From Luteimonas saliphila (GTDB lineage: Bacteria; Pseudomonadota; Gammaproteobacteria; Xanthomonadales; Xanthomonadaceae): DNA of 64,000 nucleotides. Position 1 is the first letter of the stretch; every line of letters begins with the position of its first letter. The position numbers and the translations under genes are program-made. Location of the stretch: NCBI RefSeq assembly GCF_016774335.1, contig NZ_JAETWA010000047.1, positions 62,001-126,000 of the forward strand, read 5' to 3'. Under the pieces are notes generated by a model, which searched no databases, was not told where the DNA came from, and saw nothing but the letters and a program-made list of their open reading frames with translations. Shown piece by piece: positions 26,167 to 36,550 of the stretch.

Positions 26167-26167
<1 letters not shown>
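25448..26167 (-). CDS. pilN: Type IV pilus inner-membrane protein PilN
   Basis: A 239-residue bitopic protein. Its N-terminus MARINLLPWRAERRKQRQKD contains the INLLPWR motif that inserts into the PilM groove. A membrane helix (MLALAALAGLALWFLFNMYY), coiled coil and periplasmic ferredoxin-like fold follow. The last 60 residues are a Pro/Ala-rich tail with DEDGDGIPDPVP, a calcium-binding-like acidic segment absent from the 198-residue P. aeruginosa protein. Start overlaps the pilM stop as TGATG. Confidence 0.95.
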
Positions 26168-27249
<1,082 letters not shown>

Positions 27250-27471
27250 TTACGTGCGCAACGTGCCCCGGAGCATTAAATAACGGACTTTTCATCCGGT
27301 GGCAACTATCGATTCACCAGAGCGTGCCGGACTGCCCGGGTTGGGGCCAACCCTGCCCCTCCGCGACACCCGACGCAAAGTCCGTGCCGACACCGCGCAC
27401 CTCCCGCCCCGGGCGGTCGCCAGGCGGGGGCGTCCGCCTGCGTGCGCGGGGAAGGAGCGGACCGCTCCCTC

Positions 27472-27477
27472 TATACT
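27472..27477 (+). promoter_or_regulatory. -10-like hexamer close to the mrcA start
   Basis: TATACT (5 of 6 to the sigma-70 consensus) ends 9 bp before the mrcA ATG. A transcript from it would have a leader of about 3 bases, and no Shine-Dalgarno sequence follows. No clear -35 was found. The 261-bp region between the pilM and mrcA starts also holds an AT-rich patch near 27277-27300 that may serve pilM. Confidence 0.4.
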
Positions 27478-27486
27478 TGCGCGCCT

Positions 27487-30042
27487 ATGTCCAGCCCCGA
27501 CCACCGGCCGCCCCGGAAGAAATCCCGCCCCTTCCTCCGCTTTCTGCGCTGGGCCCTGCTCGCCTGCGTGGCACTCGGACTGGTCGCCGCCGCCGCAGGC
27601 GGACTGGTGTACCACACGGTGTCCTCGAAGCTGCCCGAGGTGCAGAGCCTGCGCGACGTGGAGATGCAGGAACCGATGTACGTCTACTCGCGCGATGGCA
27701 AGCTGATCGCACTGTTCGGGGAAATGCGCCGCTACCCCGTGCGGATCGAGGAAGTGCCCGAGCGGCTCAAGCAGGCATTCCTCGCCACCGAGGACGCGCG
27801 CTTCTACGAGCACGGCGGCGTCGATTACAAGGGCGTGGCACGTGCGATCTGGCTGATCGCCAAGACCGGCTCGAAGGAAGGCGTGCCCGGCGGGTCGACC
27901 ATCACCCAGCAGGTCGCGCGCCAGTTCTACCTCAGCCCGGAGGTCAGCTACACCCGCAAGTTCGCCGAGATGCTGCTCGCCCGCAAGATGGAGCAGGAAC
28001 TGAGCAAGGACGAAATCTTCGAGCTCTACCTCAACAAGAGCTTCTTCGGCAATCGCTCCTACGGGGTGGTCGCGGCGGCCGAGTTCTACTACGGCAAGAC
28101 GCTGGCCGAACTCGACCTGGACGAGATGGCGTCGCTGGCCGCGATCCCGAAGTTCCCCTCCAGCGGCAACCCGCTCAGCAATCCGGAGCGGGCGCGCGAG
28201 CGCCGCGACGACTACGTGCTCGCGCGCATGCGCGAACTCGATTTCATCAGCGAGGCCGAGTACCGCCAGGCGCGCGCGGTGCCGATGCACGCCAAGCCGC
28301 ACGAGCGGCCGGTCGAGGCCTATGCCCCCTACGTGGCGGAGATGGTGCGCCTGGAGATGGAGGCCCGTTTCGGCGGCGACGTGCTGACCAAGGGCTACCA
28401 CGTCACCACCACGATCGACCCGGTGCTGCAGACCGCCGCCGACCAGGCCGTGCGCAGTGGACTGGCGGTCTACGACCATCGCCACGGCTGGACCGGCAAG
28501 CCCGAGCAGACCTTCGAGCTCGCTCCCGACGAAGACCCCACCAGCGTCGCCGCGCGCCTGCGCCCGATTCCGGCGCAGAGCGGTCTGCTGCCGGCGATCG
28601 TGCTGGGCACCGGCAACGCGACCGCGGACGTGGTGCTCTCCGACGGCACCACGGTGACCCTGGACGCAGCGAGCAGCCGCTGGACGGGCAAGCATCCCGC
28701 GGCTCTGCTCGCGCGTGGCGAACTGGTGCGGGTGAAGCGGATCGAAACACCGGCCAAACCGGTCGCGCCGGCCTCCTCCGGCGACGACGGGGGCCCGGTC
28801 GCGCCGCCGACCATCAGCTGGCAGCTCGACCAGTTGCCGCGCGCGCAGGCCACGCTGGTATCGCTGGAGCCCGACACCGGCGCGCTGCGCGCACTGGTGG
28901 GCGGCTTCAGTTACGCCGGCAACAAGTTCAACCGCACGACCCAGGCGCGCCGGCAGCCCGGGTCCAGCTTCAAGCCCTTCATCTATGCGGCCGCGTTCGA
29001 GCGCGGGTTCAACCCGGCCTCGATCGTGCTCGATGCGCCGGTCGTGTTCCGGATGCGCCGCGGGCAGGACTGGCGGCCGCAGAACGACGATGGTCGCTTC
29101 GCCGGACCGATGCGCCTGCGCGAGGCGCTGGTGCGCTCGCGCAACCTGGTCTCGGTGCGTCTGCTCGACGCGATCGGCGTCGACTACGCACGCCGTTACA
29201 TCAGCCATTTCGGCTTCGATGAGTCCGAACTGCCGCCGAACCTGTCGATCTCGCTGGGCACGCCGTCGCTGTCGCCGCTGTCGGTCGCGCGCGGCTACGC
29301 CGTGTTCGCGAACGGCGGCTTCCGCATCACCCCGTGGTTCATCGACGAGGTGCGCGACCGCAACGGCGAGCTGGTCTTCAAGGAGAACCCGCCGGTCGCC
29401 TGCCGTGGTTGCGGCGCCGGCGACCGTGCGATCCAGGTGGCGCGTGCGAACGTCGTCGACGGATTCGACCTGGGGCCGGCACGGCCCGCCCCCGCGACCA
29501 CCGCGCCCGGCGAGGACGACGCCGAACCCGCGGAACTTCCGCAAGACGCGATCCTGGCGCCGCGTGCGATCGACGCGCGGGTGGCCTACCAGTTGACCTC
29601 GATGATGCGCGACGTGGTCCAGCGCGGCACCGGCACCGCGGCGAGGGTGCTCGGCCGCGAAGACGTCGGCGGCAAGACCGGCTCCACCAACGACCACCGC
29701 GATGCGTGGTTCTCCGGCTTCGGCGGCAACCTGGTGACCTCGGTCTGGGTCGGCCGCGACGACAACCGCTCGCTCGGCTATCGCGAATACGGCGGCAGGG
29801 CCGCACTCCCCATCTGGATCGACTACATGCGCGTGGCGCTGGAAGGCGTTCCGATCGCGGCCAACGAGCCGCCGGAAGGGATGGTCAGGGTCGCCGTGAC
29901 GGCCGGAGGCCAGTTGCTGCCGACCACCTCCAGTGGCGGCATCGTCGAGTACGTCAAGGTCGAGGACCTCGACCGCATGCAGGCAGCGAACGAGTTCGAG
30001 TTCGACGACATGCCGGCCGAGGAAGCTTTCGACATCTTCTGA
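27487..30042 (+). CDS. mrcA: Penicillin-binding protein 1A, bifunctional peptidoglycan synthase
   Basis: An 851-residue class A PBP (E. coli PBP1a has 850). One membrane helix ([19 protein letters not shown], residues 22-40) is followed by the glycosyltransferase domain with [17 protein letters not shown] (catalytic Glu102) and [16 protein letters not shown]. An OB-like region lies between the domains. The transpeptidase has SSFK (Ser493), SRN (551-553) and KTG (730-732). A two-cysteine insert CRGCG near residue 640 is noteworthy. The enzyme polymerises and cross-links peptidoglycan in the periplasm. Start at 27487 fits the family; it is divergent from pilM, as in many Gammaproteobacteria. 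Confidence 0.97.
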   Translation: MSSPDHRPPRKKSRPFLRFLRWALLACVALGLVAAAAGGLVYHTVSSKLPEVQSLRDVEMQEPMYVYSRDGKLIALFGEMRRYPVRIEEVPERLKQAFLATEDARFYEHGGVDYKGVARAIWLIAKTGSKEGVPGGSTITQQVARQFYLSPEVSYTRKFAEMLLARKMEQELSKDEIFELYLNKSFFGNRSYGVVAAAEFYYGKTLAELDLDEMASLAAIPKFPSSGNPLSNPERARERRDDYVLARMRELDFISEAEYRQARAVPMHAKPHERPVEAYAPYVAEMVRLEMEARFGGDVLTKGYHVTTTIDPVLQTAADQAVRSGLAVYDHRHGWTGKPEQTFELAPDEDPTSVAARLRPIPAQSGLLPAIVLGTGNATADVVLSDGTTVTLDAASSRWTGKHPAALLARGELVRVKRIETPAKPVAPASSGDDGGPVAPPTISWQLDQLPRAQATLVSLEPDTGALRALVGGFSYAGNKFNRTTQARRQPGSSFKPFIYAAAFERGFNPASIVLDAPVVFRMRRGQDWRPQNDDGRFAGPMRLREALVRSRNLVSVRLLDAIGVDYARRYISHFGFDESELPPNLSISLGTPSLSPLSVARGYAVFANGGFRITPWFIDEVRDRNGELVFKENPPVACRGCGAGDRAIQVARANVVDGFDLGPARPAPATTAPGEDDAEPAELPQDAILAPRAIDARVAYQLTSMMRDVVQRGTGTAARVLGREDVGGKTGSTNDHRDAWFSGFGGNLVTSVWVGRDDNRSLGYREYGGRAALPIWIDYMRVALEGVPIAANEPPEGMVRVAVTAGGQLLPTTSSGGIVEYVKVEDLDRMQAANEFEFDDMPAEEAFDIF

Positions 30043-30221
30043 GGCCGGTCGGCGGCCCGAAGCGGACGGGTTCCGCACCCCGCCCCGCCGTGCCGGGACC
30101 AAGAGGGGAGCCGAGTTCTCGAACGCAGGGCCGGGCCGCGGTAGCGCAACACAGGAGGGTCCACGAGGCGCCGGGTCCGTGGGCGCTGTCAATCCGGTCT
30201 GCGGGCGGCCACCCTTTCACG

Positions 30222-30249
30222 TTGAAGTTTCCGGCGCATGGGGTACAGT
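30222..30249 (+). promoter_or_regulatory. Candidate sigma-70 promoter for the gene at 30278
   Basis: TTGAAG at 30222-30227 and TACAGT at 30244-30249 are separated by 16 bp, each matching 4 of 6 consensus positions. The start codon is 28 bp beyond the -10 box. Confidence 0.45.
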
Positions 30250-30277
30250 CGGCGCGACGCCGTACCGGGGGATCGTG

Positions 30278-30931
30278 ATGCACCGCGCCCGCCAGCACGC
30301 GCAAACGCGCACCCGCGAACGCCGGCACCGCCTCGCCCACGAAGCCGCGAGGCTGATGGCCGAAGGCGGCTTCCGCGACTTTCACCAGGCCAAGCTCAAG
30401 GCGGCCGAGCGCCTCGGTTTCCACGACGACGCCTCGCTGCCGCGCAACCGCGAGATCGAGGACGCGCTGCGCGAGTACCAGCGCCTGTTCCTCGGCGACA
30501 GCCAGGCCCACGACCTGCGCATGCGCCGCGAGGCCGCGCTGCGGGCGCTGGAGTTCTTCGCCCGCTTCGATCCGCGCCTGGTCGGCCAGGTGCTGGAAGG
30601 CACCGCGGATGCGCGCTCGCCGATCTCGCTGCACCTGTACAGCGACGACGCCGACGCGGTGACCCGCTTCCTCGAGGAAGCCGGCATCCCGGCCGAATCG
30701 CGCAGCCGGCGCCTGCGCCTGGACCGGACGCGCGAAGGCGAGTTCCCGACATGGATGTTCAGCGCGGAGGAACTGGGTTTCGAACTCACCGTGCTGCCGA
30801 CGGTCGCGCTGCGCCAGGCGCCGCTGTCGAGCGTCGACGAGAAGCCGATGAGGCGTGCGTCCGCGACGCAATTGCGGCAACTGCTGGTCGACGAGGACAT
30901 CGCCGGCTACGACGCGACCGGCGGCGCCTGA
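30278..30931 (+). CDS. Conserved uncharacterised protein, 217 residues
   Basis: Unrecognised function. The N-terminal 60 residues are basic and helical (RARQHAQTRTRERRHRLAHE), followed by SLPRNREIEDALREYQRLF, then a mixed region with LHLYSDDADAVTRFLEEAG and a C-terminal segment FELTVLPTVALRQAPLSS. No signal peptide or membrane segment. Related proteins in Xanthomonads and Pseudomonads are sometimes labelled UDP-N-acetylmuramate-alanine ligase in databases, but no ATP-grasp or Mur ligase motif is visible, so that label should not be copied. The FELTVLP and DALRQAPLS pattern resembles the end of some nucleotidyltransferase-like folds, which is only a guess. Start at 30278 fits a promoter 28 bp upstream. 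Confidence 0.75.
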   Translation: MHRARQHAQTRTRERRHRLAHEAARLMAEGGFRDFHQAKLKAAERLGFHDDASLPRNREIEDALREYQRLFLGDSQAHDLRMRREAALRALEFFARFDPRLVGQVLEGTADARSPISLHLYSDDADAVTRFLEEAGIPAESRSRRLRLDRTREGEFPTWMFSAEELGFELTVLPTVALRQAPLSSVDEKPMRRASATQLRQLLVDEDIAGYDATGGA

Positions 30932-30958
30932 GTCCGTCCATCGCCGCGAATGCAGGAA

Positions 30959-30977
30959 CGCCCCGGCTGGCGGGGCG
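30959..30977. terminator. Hairpin between convergent genes
   Basis: CGCCCCG and CGGGGCG form a 7-bp stem with a 5-base loop between the stop codons of the uncharacterised gene and gltA. Convergent position suggests a shared terminator; T-runs are weak on both sides. Confidence 0.45.
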
Positions 30978-31010
30978 CTTGCGTCTTCGTAGCCTGCGCG
31001 CGGCGCCGGT

Positions 31011-32294
31011 TCAGCGCTTGTCTGCGGGTACGTAGTCGCGCACGTCGCTGCCGGTGTAGATCTGCCGCGGGCGGCCGATCTTGGCTTCCGGATCGACCTG
31101 CTGTTCCAGCCAGTGCGCGACCCAGCCGGCGGTGCGGCCGATGGCGAACATGACGGTGAACATCTCGGTCGGGATCTTCAGCGCCTTGTAGATGATGCCG
31201 CTGTAGAAGTCGACGTTCGGGTAGAGCTTGCGCTGGATGAAGTAGTCGTCCTTCAGGGCGGCCTCTTCCAGACGCATCGCCACTTCGAGCAGAGGATCGT
31301 CCACGCCCAGTTCGCCCAGCACCTTGTGGGTCATCTCGCGGATGATCTTGGCGCGCGGGTCGAAGTTCTTGTAGACGCGGTGGCCGAAACCCATCAGGCG
31401 GAAGCCCGATTCCTTGTCCTTGGCCTTGGCGATCGCCGAGTCGACGTTCTTCGCCTCGCCGATCTCCTCGAGCATCTTCAGCACCGCCTCGTTGGCGCCG
31501 CCGTGCGCGGGGCCCCACAGCGCGGTGATGCCGGCGGCGATGCAGGCGTAGGGATTCGCACCCGTCGAGCCCACCAGGCGCACGGTCGAGGTCGAGGCGT
31601 TCTGTTCGTGGTCCGCGTGCAGGATGAACAGCAGGTCCAGCGCCTTGGCCACCACCGGATTGAGTTCCAGCGGCTCGCTCGGCACCTCGAACATCATGTG
31701 CAGGAAGCGGTCGACGTACTCGTGGTTGTTGCGCGGATAGCGGATCGGCCAGCCGATCGAGTAGCGGTAGGCGGCGGCGGCGAGGGTCGGGACCTTGGCG
31801 ATCAGGCGGATCGCGGCCAGGCGCCGCTGCGCGGGATCCTCGAGGTCGAGGGTGTCGTGATAGAAGGCAGACAGGGAGGCCACGGTGCCGGCCAGCATGG
31901 CCATCGGATGCGCGTCGTAGTGGAAGCCGTGCAGGAAGTTCTTCAGCGACTCGTGCATCATCGTGTGATGCGTCACCTCGTGTTCGAACTTCGCGAACTC
32001 GGCCTTGTCCGGCAGTTCGCCGTTCATCAGCAGGTAGGCCACTTCCAGGAAGCTGGAGTGCTCGGCGAGCTGCTCGATCGGGTAGCCGCGGTACAGCAGC
32101 ACGCCGTTCTCGCCGTCGATGTAGGTGATGGCGGACTTGCAGCTGGCGGTGGCGGTGAAGCCGGAGTCGTAGGTGAAGAGCCCGGTTTCCTTCGTCAGCT
32201 TCGAGACGTCGACGCAATCGTTGCCGAGCGTGGGTTTCAGGACGGGCAGCTCGACGGACTTGCCGCCAGCGTTCAACACGACATGGTCTGACAC
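31011..32294 (-). CDS. gltA: Citrate synthase
   Basis: A 427-residue type II (hexameric, Gram-negative) citrate synthase, the same length as E. coli GltA. It has an N-terminal domain with the segment [15 protein letters not shown], then the active-site histidines in the regions [17 protein letters not shown] and [16 protein letters not shown]. It condenses acetyl-CoA and oxaloacetate at the entry of the TCA cycle. The start is a GTG at 32294 with GAGGAG 6 bp upstream. Hexameric enzymes are usually inhibited by NADH. Confidence 0.98.
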   Translation of the reverse strand: MSDHVVLNAGGKSVELPVLKPTLGNDCVDVSKLTKETGLFTYDSGFTATASCKSAITYIDGENGVLLYRGYPIEQLAEHSSFLEVAYLLMNGELPDKAEFAKFEHEVTHHTMMHESLKNFLHGFHYDAHPMAMLAGTVASLSAFYHDTLDLEDPAQRRLAAIRLIAKVPTLAAAAYRYSIGWPIRYPRNNHEYVDRFLHMMFEVPSEPLELNPVVAKALDLLFILHADHEQNASTSTVRLVGSTGANPYACIAAGITALWGPAHGGANEAVLKMLEEIGEAKNVDSAIAKAKDKESGFRLMGFGHRVYKNFDPRAKIIREMTHKVLGELGVDDPLLEVAMRLEEAALKDDYFIQRKLYPNVDFYSGIIYKALKIPTEMFTVMFAIGRTAGWVAHWLEQQVDPEAKIGRPRQIYTGSDVRDYVPADKR

Positions 32295-32376
32295 GATGCG
32301 CTCCTCGGGTTCGGACGTGCGGACGGACCCGCGCGGGCCCGGCGACGGCGGCGCGCAGGGCTACCGCAACGCAACA

Positions 32377-32382
32377 ATTATC
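32377..32382 (-). promoter_or_regulatory. Candidate -10 element of gltA
   Basis: On the minus strand GATAAT (5 of 6) lies 83 bp upstream of the gltA GTG within the only AT-rich patch of the intergenic region. No good -35 is present, which is common for regulated promoters. Confidence 0.35.
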
Positions 32383-32460
32383 GCACAGCCGGTCCGAGCG
32401 CCGACTCGGACTTTGGTCTGCCCGAGGCCAGCGCGCGGGCTTGCGTCGGCGCAAACGGCG

Positions 32461-32482
32461 ACGGCCGCCCTCGGGCGGCCGT
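32461..32482 (-). terminator. Hairpin after rpmE
   Basis: ACGGCCGCCC and GGGCGGCCGT form a perfect 10-bp stem with a 2-base loop, 29 bp beyond the rpmE stop. No strong T-run follows. Confidence 0.55.
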
Positions 32483-32511
32483 ACCTGCAACACAATCGTC
32501 CGAAGACGCGA

Positions 32512-32760
32512 TTACTTCGCGTAGCGGCGCTTGAACTTGTCGATGCGACCGCTGGTGTCGACGATCTTGTTCTGGCCGGTGTAGAACGGATGCGTCGCCG
32601 AGGACACGTCGATCTTCACCAGCGGGTATTCGTTGCCGTCGTCCCACTTGACCGTTTCCTTGGTGGATGCGGCCAGCGTGGAGCGGGTCAGGAACCTGAA
32701 ATCCGAGGTCACGTCCTGGAAGACGACTTCACGGTAATCGGGATGGATGTCGGCCTTCAT
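32512..32760 (-). CDS. rpmE2: Ribosomal protein bL31, type B (zinc-free)
   Basis: An 82-residue bL31. The N-terminus [20 protein letters not shown] and the [20 protein letters not shown] segment are diagnostic. It has no cysteines, so it is the type B form without the CXXC zinc site. In organisms with both forms, type B is the zinc-starvation version controlled by Zur; in Xanthomonads type B is the ordinary form, and no zinc-regulator site was seen here. Convincing hairpin downstream. Confidence 0.97.
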   Translation of the reverse strand: MKADIHPDYREVVFQDVTSDFRFLTRSTLAASTKETVKWDDGNEYPLVKIDVSSATHPFYTGQNKIVDTSGRIDKFKRRYAK

Positions 32761-32834
32761 GGGCGGGCACCGGAGTTTGCGCGGGGAAAGAGCGGCATTT
32801 TAGCCCGCCGCCGCCGCCGCGCGCAAGCCGCCCC

Positions 32835-33773
32835 TCAGCCCGCCGCCAGCGCGGCGCGGACCCGGCCCTCGAAGGCCGCATGGTCGTACTTGATGAGGAT
32901 CCGCGCCCGGTCCGGATGCCCGGTCTGGCGGTTCCAGTCGACCAGGGTCGCGCCCCGGGCAGGGCCGGGGTCGAGGCAGACCTCGATCGGCCGTTCGACG
33001 GTTTCGACGGCGCCCTCCGCCGCCAGCGCCCAGGCCATCGCCAGCGCGTCGGCCGCGAACCAGCGGTCGCCGCGGCGGTCGATGGACCAGCGGCGGGTCT
33101 GCCGGGAGATCGACTCGTAGAAGCGCGCGCGCGCCGAATCGACGCCCAGCCAGGCCTCGACCTCCGGATGGGGCAGGCCATGCGCCACCGTGGCCTCCCA
33201 GTCGGCGAGGTCGAACCGCCCGAAGGCGTCGAACACGATCCGCGCCGCCTCCGGGTCGAAGTAGGCGTTGAATTCGGCGGCGGGGGTGATGTTGCCGTGC
33301 GCGGTCACCGCCCCGCCCATGATCACCAGCCGCGCGACGCGCTGCGGCAGGGTCGGGTCGAGCTTCAGCGCCAGCGCGAGGTTGGTCAGCGGCCCCAGCG
33401 CGACCAGCAGCAACCGGCCGGCATGCGCGTGCGACAGGCGCAGGATGGCGAGCGCGGCGTGCTCGTCGGAGACCGCGCGCGTAGCGGGCGCGTAGCCGGT
33501 ATCGCCGAAGCCGTCCTGTCCGTGCACGTAGGCGGCATCGGGTGCGGCATGCAGCAGCGGCGCGGCGCAGCCGGCGAACACCGGCACGTCTTCGCGCCCG
33601 GCCACCTCGCACAGCTTCAGTGCATTGGCGACGGTGTGCGGCAGACCGACGTTGCCGGCGGCGATGGTCAGGCCGACGATCTCGTGCGCGGGATCGTCGA
33701 AGGCCATCAGCAGCGCGAGCGCGTCGTCGACGCCGGGGTCGGTATCGATCAGCAGGGGAGTCGGGTCGGGCAT
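32835..33773 (-). CDS. Inosine-uridine preferring nucleoside hydrolase
   Basis: A 312-residue IUNH-family enzyme. The calcium-binding aspartate cluster LLIDTDPGVDDALALLMA is at residues 6-23, and AALGPLTN-like (LVALGPLTNLALAL), VIMGGAV and EFNAYFDPEAA segments complete the active site. The family cleaves the N-glycosidic bond of ribonucleosides to base and ribose in salvage. The ATG at 33773 is directly preceded by GGGAAT repeats, with no Shine-Dalgarno sequence; a longer frame upstream runs through repeats and is not coding. Substrate preference cannot be fixed. Confidence 0.93.
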   Translation of the reverse strand: MPDPTPLLIDTDPGVDDALALLMAFDDPAHEIVGLTIAAGNVGLPHTVANALKLCEVAGREDVPVFAGCAAPLLHAAPDAAYVHGQDGFGDTGYAPATRAVSDEHAALAILRLSHAHAGRLLLVALGPLTNLALALKLDPTLPQRVARLVIMGGAVTAHGNITPAAEFNAYFDPEAARIVFDAFGRFDLADWEATVAHGLPHPEVEAWLGVDSARARFYESISRQTRRWSIDRRGDRWFAADALAMAWALAAEGAVETVERPIEVCLDPGPARGATLVDWNRQTGHPDRARILIKYDHAAFEGRVRAALAAG

Positions 33774-33800
33774 CGGGGAATGGGGAATGGGGAATGGAGG
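33774..33800. repeat. GGGAAT-type tandem repeat abutting the nucleoside hydrolase start
   Basis: Three near-exact copies of GGGGAATG stand in a row, the first one base from the start codon. This is the single-arm version of the repeat pairs found around 38743-39034 and 40102-40228. Confidence 0.7.
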
Positions 33801-33810
33801 GCAGCCTAAA

Positions 33811-33887
33811 CTGTCATCCCGAGCGTAGCGAGGGATCCGGCATCCGATCGCCGCAACCAAGATCCCTCGCTGCGCTCGGGATGACAG
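33811..33887. repeat. 77-bp inverted repeat with 27-bp arms
   Basis: Arms 33811-33837 and 33861-33887 are reverse complements with one mismatch in 27 positions; each contains TCATCCCGAGCG and GCGAGGGATC or their variants. The loop is 23 bases. Sequences of this type (ATCCCGAGCG...GCGAGGGAT) are abundant interspersed repeats in environmental bacteria. Lying between recG and the nucleoside hydrolase, it can form a stable hairpin in either transcript. Confidence 0.85.
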
Positions 33888-33918
33888 CTGCAGGCTCTGG
33901 ACGACCCGGCGACATCCC

Positions 33919-36021
33919 TCAGGCGGCGGCATAGCGTGCGGCGCCGCCGATCCAGCGATCGACCAGCCGGTCGGCGACGTCAGGCGCGTCGCGCATCAGC
34001 GCCTCGCCGATACGGTGGATCTCGGGCAGCAGGTCCGCGTCCCTGGCGAGGTCGGCGATGCGGAAATCCGCCAGCCCGGTCTGGCGCGTCCCGAGCAGTT
34101 CGCCCGGGCCGCGCAGTTCCAGGTCCTTCTCGGCGATGACGAAGCCGTCGCTGGTCGAGCGCATGGTCTCCAGACGCTGCTTCGCCATCGCCGACAGCGG
34201 CGGCTGGTACAGCAGCACGCAGCTCGATGCCGCACTGCCCCGCCCCACCCGCCCGCGCAGCTGGTGCAGTTGCGACAGGCCGAGGCGCTCGGCGTTCTCG
34301 ACGATCATCAGCGAGGCGTTGGGCACGTCGACGCCGACCTCGATGACCGTGGTCGCCACCAGCAGGTCGATCTCGCCGCGCTTGAACGCCAGCATCGTCG
34401 CCTGCTTGTCCGCGGCCTTCATGCGCCCGTGCACGAAGCCGATGCGCAGCTCCGGCAGCGATGCGGTCAGCTGTTCCCAGGTGGTCTGCGCCGCCTGCGC
34501 GACGACCTCGTCGCTCTCGTCGATCAGGGTGCACACCCAGTACGCCTGGCGGCCCTCGGCGCAGGCCGTGCGGATGCGCTCGACCAGTTCCGGGCGCCGC
34601 GCCGCGCCGAGCACCACGGTCTGCACCGGCGTGCGTCCCGGCGGCAACTCGTCGATGGCGGAGACGTCGAGGTCGGCGTAGGCCGCCATCGCCAGCGTGC
34701 GCGGGATCGGCGTGGCGGTCATCACCAGCTGGTGCGGGACGATGCCGTCGGCCGCCCCCTTGTCGCGCAGCGCAAGGCGCTGGTGCACGCCGAAGCGGTG
34801 CTGCTCGTCGACGACCGCGAGCGCGAGGTCGCGGAACAGCACGCCCTCCTGCATCAGCGCATGGGTACCCACGACCAGCTGCGCCGCCCCGCTGGCGGCG
34901 TCGGCCAGTACCGCGCTGCGTGCCCGCCCGGACACCTTGCCGGCGAGCCAGGCCACGCGCACGCCCAATGGTTCCAGCCAGCCGCGCAGGTTGACCAGGT
35001 GCTGCTCGGCCAGCAGCTCCGTCGGCGCCATCAGCGCCGCCTGCCGGCCGCTGCCGATCGCGAGCAACGCGGCCAGCGCCGCGACCACGGTCTTGCCGCT
35101 GCCGACGTCGCCTTGTACCAGCCGGAGCATCGGCCGGGGCCTGGCCAGGTCGGTGCGGATCTCGTCGAACACCCGTTGCTGCGCGGCCGTGAGCGCGAAC
35201 GGCAGCGCATCGAGCAGCGCGCGCACGCGGCCGCCGTCGTCTTCCAGTGCCGGCGCGGCGTGCGCCTGCAACGCGATCCGCTGTCGGCGCAGGCTGAGAT
35301 GGTGCGCGAGCAGTTCCTCCATCGCCAGCCGACGCTGCGCCGGATGGGTGCCGGCCAGCAGCGCACCGACGTCGGCGTCGCGCGGTGGCCGGTGCAGGGT
35401 CAGCAGCGCATCGCGCAACGAAGGCAGGCCGCTCTGCTCCAGATACCGCGCCGGCAGCAGTTCCAGGAGCCCCTCGTCAGGCAACCGTTCGAGCGCCTGC
35501 GCGACCAGCCGGCGCAGGGTCGCGGGGCCGATGCCGTCCACCACCGGATACACCGGGTCCAGCGCCTCGCCAAGCCCGTCCGTGTCGGCCTCGTCGAGCA
35601 CGCGGTAGCTCGGATGCACGATCTCCAGCCCGAGCTGGCCCGGCCTGGGCGTACCGTACGCGCGTACGCGCGCGCCGACCCGGAACTGGTTCACCTGCTG
35701 CGAACGGAAGTGGAAGAAGCGCAGCACGACCGTGGCGCGGGACTCGTCGCCGAGCGCCACCCGCAGCATAGGCCGGTAGCGGAAGCCGCGTTCGACCGCC
35801 TCCACCCGCCCTTCCACCTGCGCCGCGACGCCAGGCTGCAGATGCCGGACCGGCGTGATCCGGGTGCGGTCCTCGTACTGGCGGGGCAGGTGCAGCCAGA
35901 GGTCCTGCAGGGTGTGCAGGCCGCGCGCCGCGAATTTCTCCGCCACCGCCTTGCCGACCCCCGGCAGCGCGGTCAGGCCGATGTCGCCGGAGGCCGCGAG
36001 CGCGGGCGCAGGTTTCGCCAT
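33919..36021 (-). CDS. recG: ATP-dependent DNA helicase RecG
   Basis: A 700-residue superfamily 2 helicase (E. coli RecG 693). N-terminal helix-hairpin-like and OB wedge domains occupy about residues 1-230. Motif I is GDVGSGKTVVA, motif II is VVDEQHRFGVHQR (DEQH), motif III is VMTATPIPRT, and the C-terminal TRG-like region has RGRVGRGSAASSCVLLY. RecG remodels stalled replication forks and branched DNA. The stop is 12 bp before the ridA-side neighbour's end, and ridA lies immediately upstream with 12 bp between them. Confidence 0.97.
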   Translation of the reverse strand: MAKPAPALAASGDIGLTALPGVGKAVAEKFAARGLHTLQDLWLHLPRQYEDRTRITPVRHLQPGVAAQVEGRVEAVERGFRYRPMLRVALGDESRATVVLRFFHFRSQQVNQFRVGARVRAYGTPRPGQLGLEIVHPSYRVLDEADTDGLGEALDPVYPVVDGIGPATLRRLVAQALERLPDEGLLELLPARYLEQSGLPSLRDALLTLHRPPRDADVGALLAGTHPAQRRLAMEELLAHHLSLRRQRIALQAHAAPALEDDGGRVRALLDALPFALTAAQQRVFDEIRTDLARPRPMLRLVQGDVGSGKTVVAALAALLAIGSGRQAALMAPTELLAEQHLVNLRGWLEPLGVRVAWLAGKVSGRARSAVLADAASGAAQLVVGTHALMQEGVLFRDLALAVVDEQHRFGVHQRLALRDKGAADGIVPHQLVMTATPIPRTLAMAAYADLDVSAIDELPPGRTPVQTVVLGAARRPELVERIRTACAEGRQAYWVCTLIDESDEVVAQAAQTTWEQLTASLPELRIGFVHGRMKAADKQATMLAFKRGEIDLLVATTVIEVGVDVPNASLMIVENAERLGLSQLHQLRGRVGRGSAASSCVLLYQPPLSAMAKQRLETMRSTSDGFVIAEKDLELRGPGELLGTRQTGLADFRIADLARDADLLPEIHRIGEALMRDAPDVADRLVDRWIGGAARYAAA

Positions 36022-36033
36022 GCGGCCGGAAGG

Positions 36034-36417
36034 TCAGTCCAGCACCATCACCGCGTCGACCTCGAACAGCACGCCCTTGGGCAATGCGGACACTTCGATG
36101 GTCGAGCGCGCGGGATAGGGCGATTGGAAATATTCGGCCATCACCGCGTTGACCGCCGCGAACTGCGACAGGTCGGTGAGGTACAGGCCCACGCGCGCGA
36201 TGTCGGCCATCGAGCCGCCCGCGGCCGCGGCCACCGCGGCGAGATTGTCGAACGCGCGCCGCGCCTGCGCCTCGATGCCGCCTTCGACGACTTCGCCGGT
36301 GGCCGGATCGAGCGGGATCTGGCCGGAAAAGAACACCGTGTTGCCGGCGCGCGTCGCCTGGGAATAGGGGCCGATCGCGGAGGGCGCAGCATCGGTCTGG
36401 ATCGGGATACGCGGCAT
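36034..36417 (-). CDS. ridA: RidA family enamine/imine deaminase
   Basis: A 127-residue RidA (YjgF/YER057c/UK114) protein. The catalytic arginine lies in YPARSTIEVSALP, and the GPYSQA, FFSGQIPLD and VDAVMVL motifs are intact. RidA hydrolyses reactive 2-aminoacrylate formed by PLP enzymes. Here it occupies the place between spoT and recG where trmH stands in E. coli. It is co-oriented with both, with 12 bp before recG and 133 bp after spoT that includes a REP-like hairpin. Confidence 0.95.
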   Translation of the reverse strand: MPRIPIQTDAAPSAIGPYSQATRAGNTVFFSGQIPLDPATGEVVEGGIEAQARRAFDNLAAVAAAAGGSMADIARVGLYLTDLSQFAAVNAVMAEYFQSPYPARSTIEVSALPKGVLFEVDAVMVLD

Positions 36418-36507
36418 GGGGCGGCTCCGGAAGGATGTGGGGTGATTGTAGCGATGGGACGCGGCGGCCGCGGCGACGCGTGCGGCGCCATGGTTTGCAC
36501 GGGGCGC

Positions 36508-36536
36508 CCCGGATGCGGCCTTTGGCCTTATCCGGG
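36508..36536. repeat. REP-like hairpin between spoT and ridA
   Basis: CCCGGAT and ATCCGGG are perfect 7-bp arms, with GCGGCC and GGCCTT inside, so the core folds as CCCGGATGCGGCC-TTT-GGCCTTATCCGGG with one unpaired region. The form closely resembles the REP/PU units of enterobacteria (GCCGGATGCGGCG...CGCCTTATCCGGC). It ends 14 bp before the spoT stop codon. Confidence 0.75.
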
Positions 36537-36550
36537 CGACGGAGCTGCGG

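Noticed and set aside
32512..32760. Zur-regulated paralogue interpretation of L31.
   Set aside because: Type B is the ordinary form in this bacterial group and no Zur-type dyad was seen upstream.
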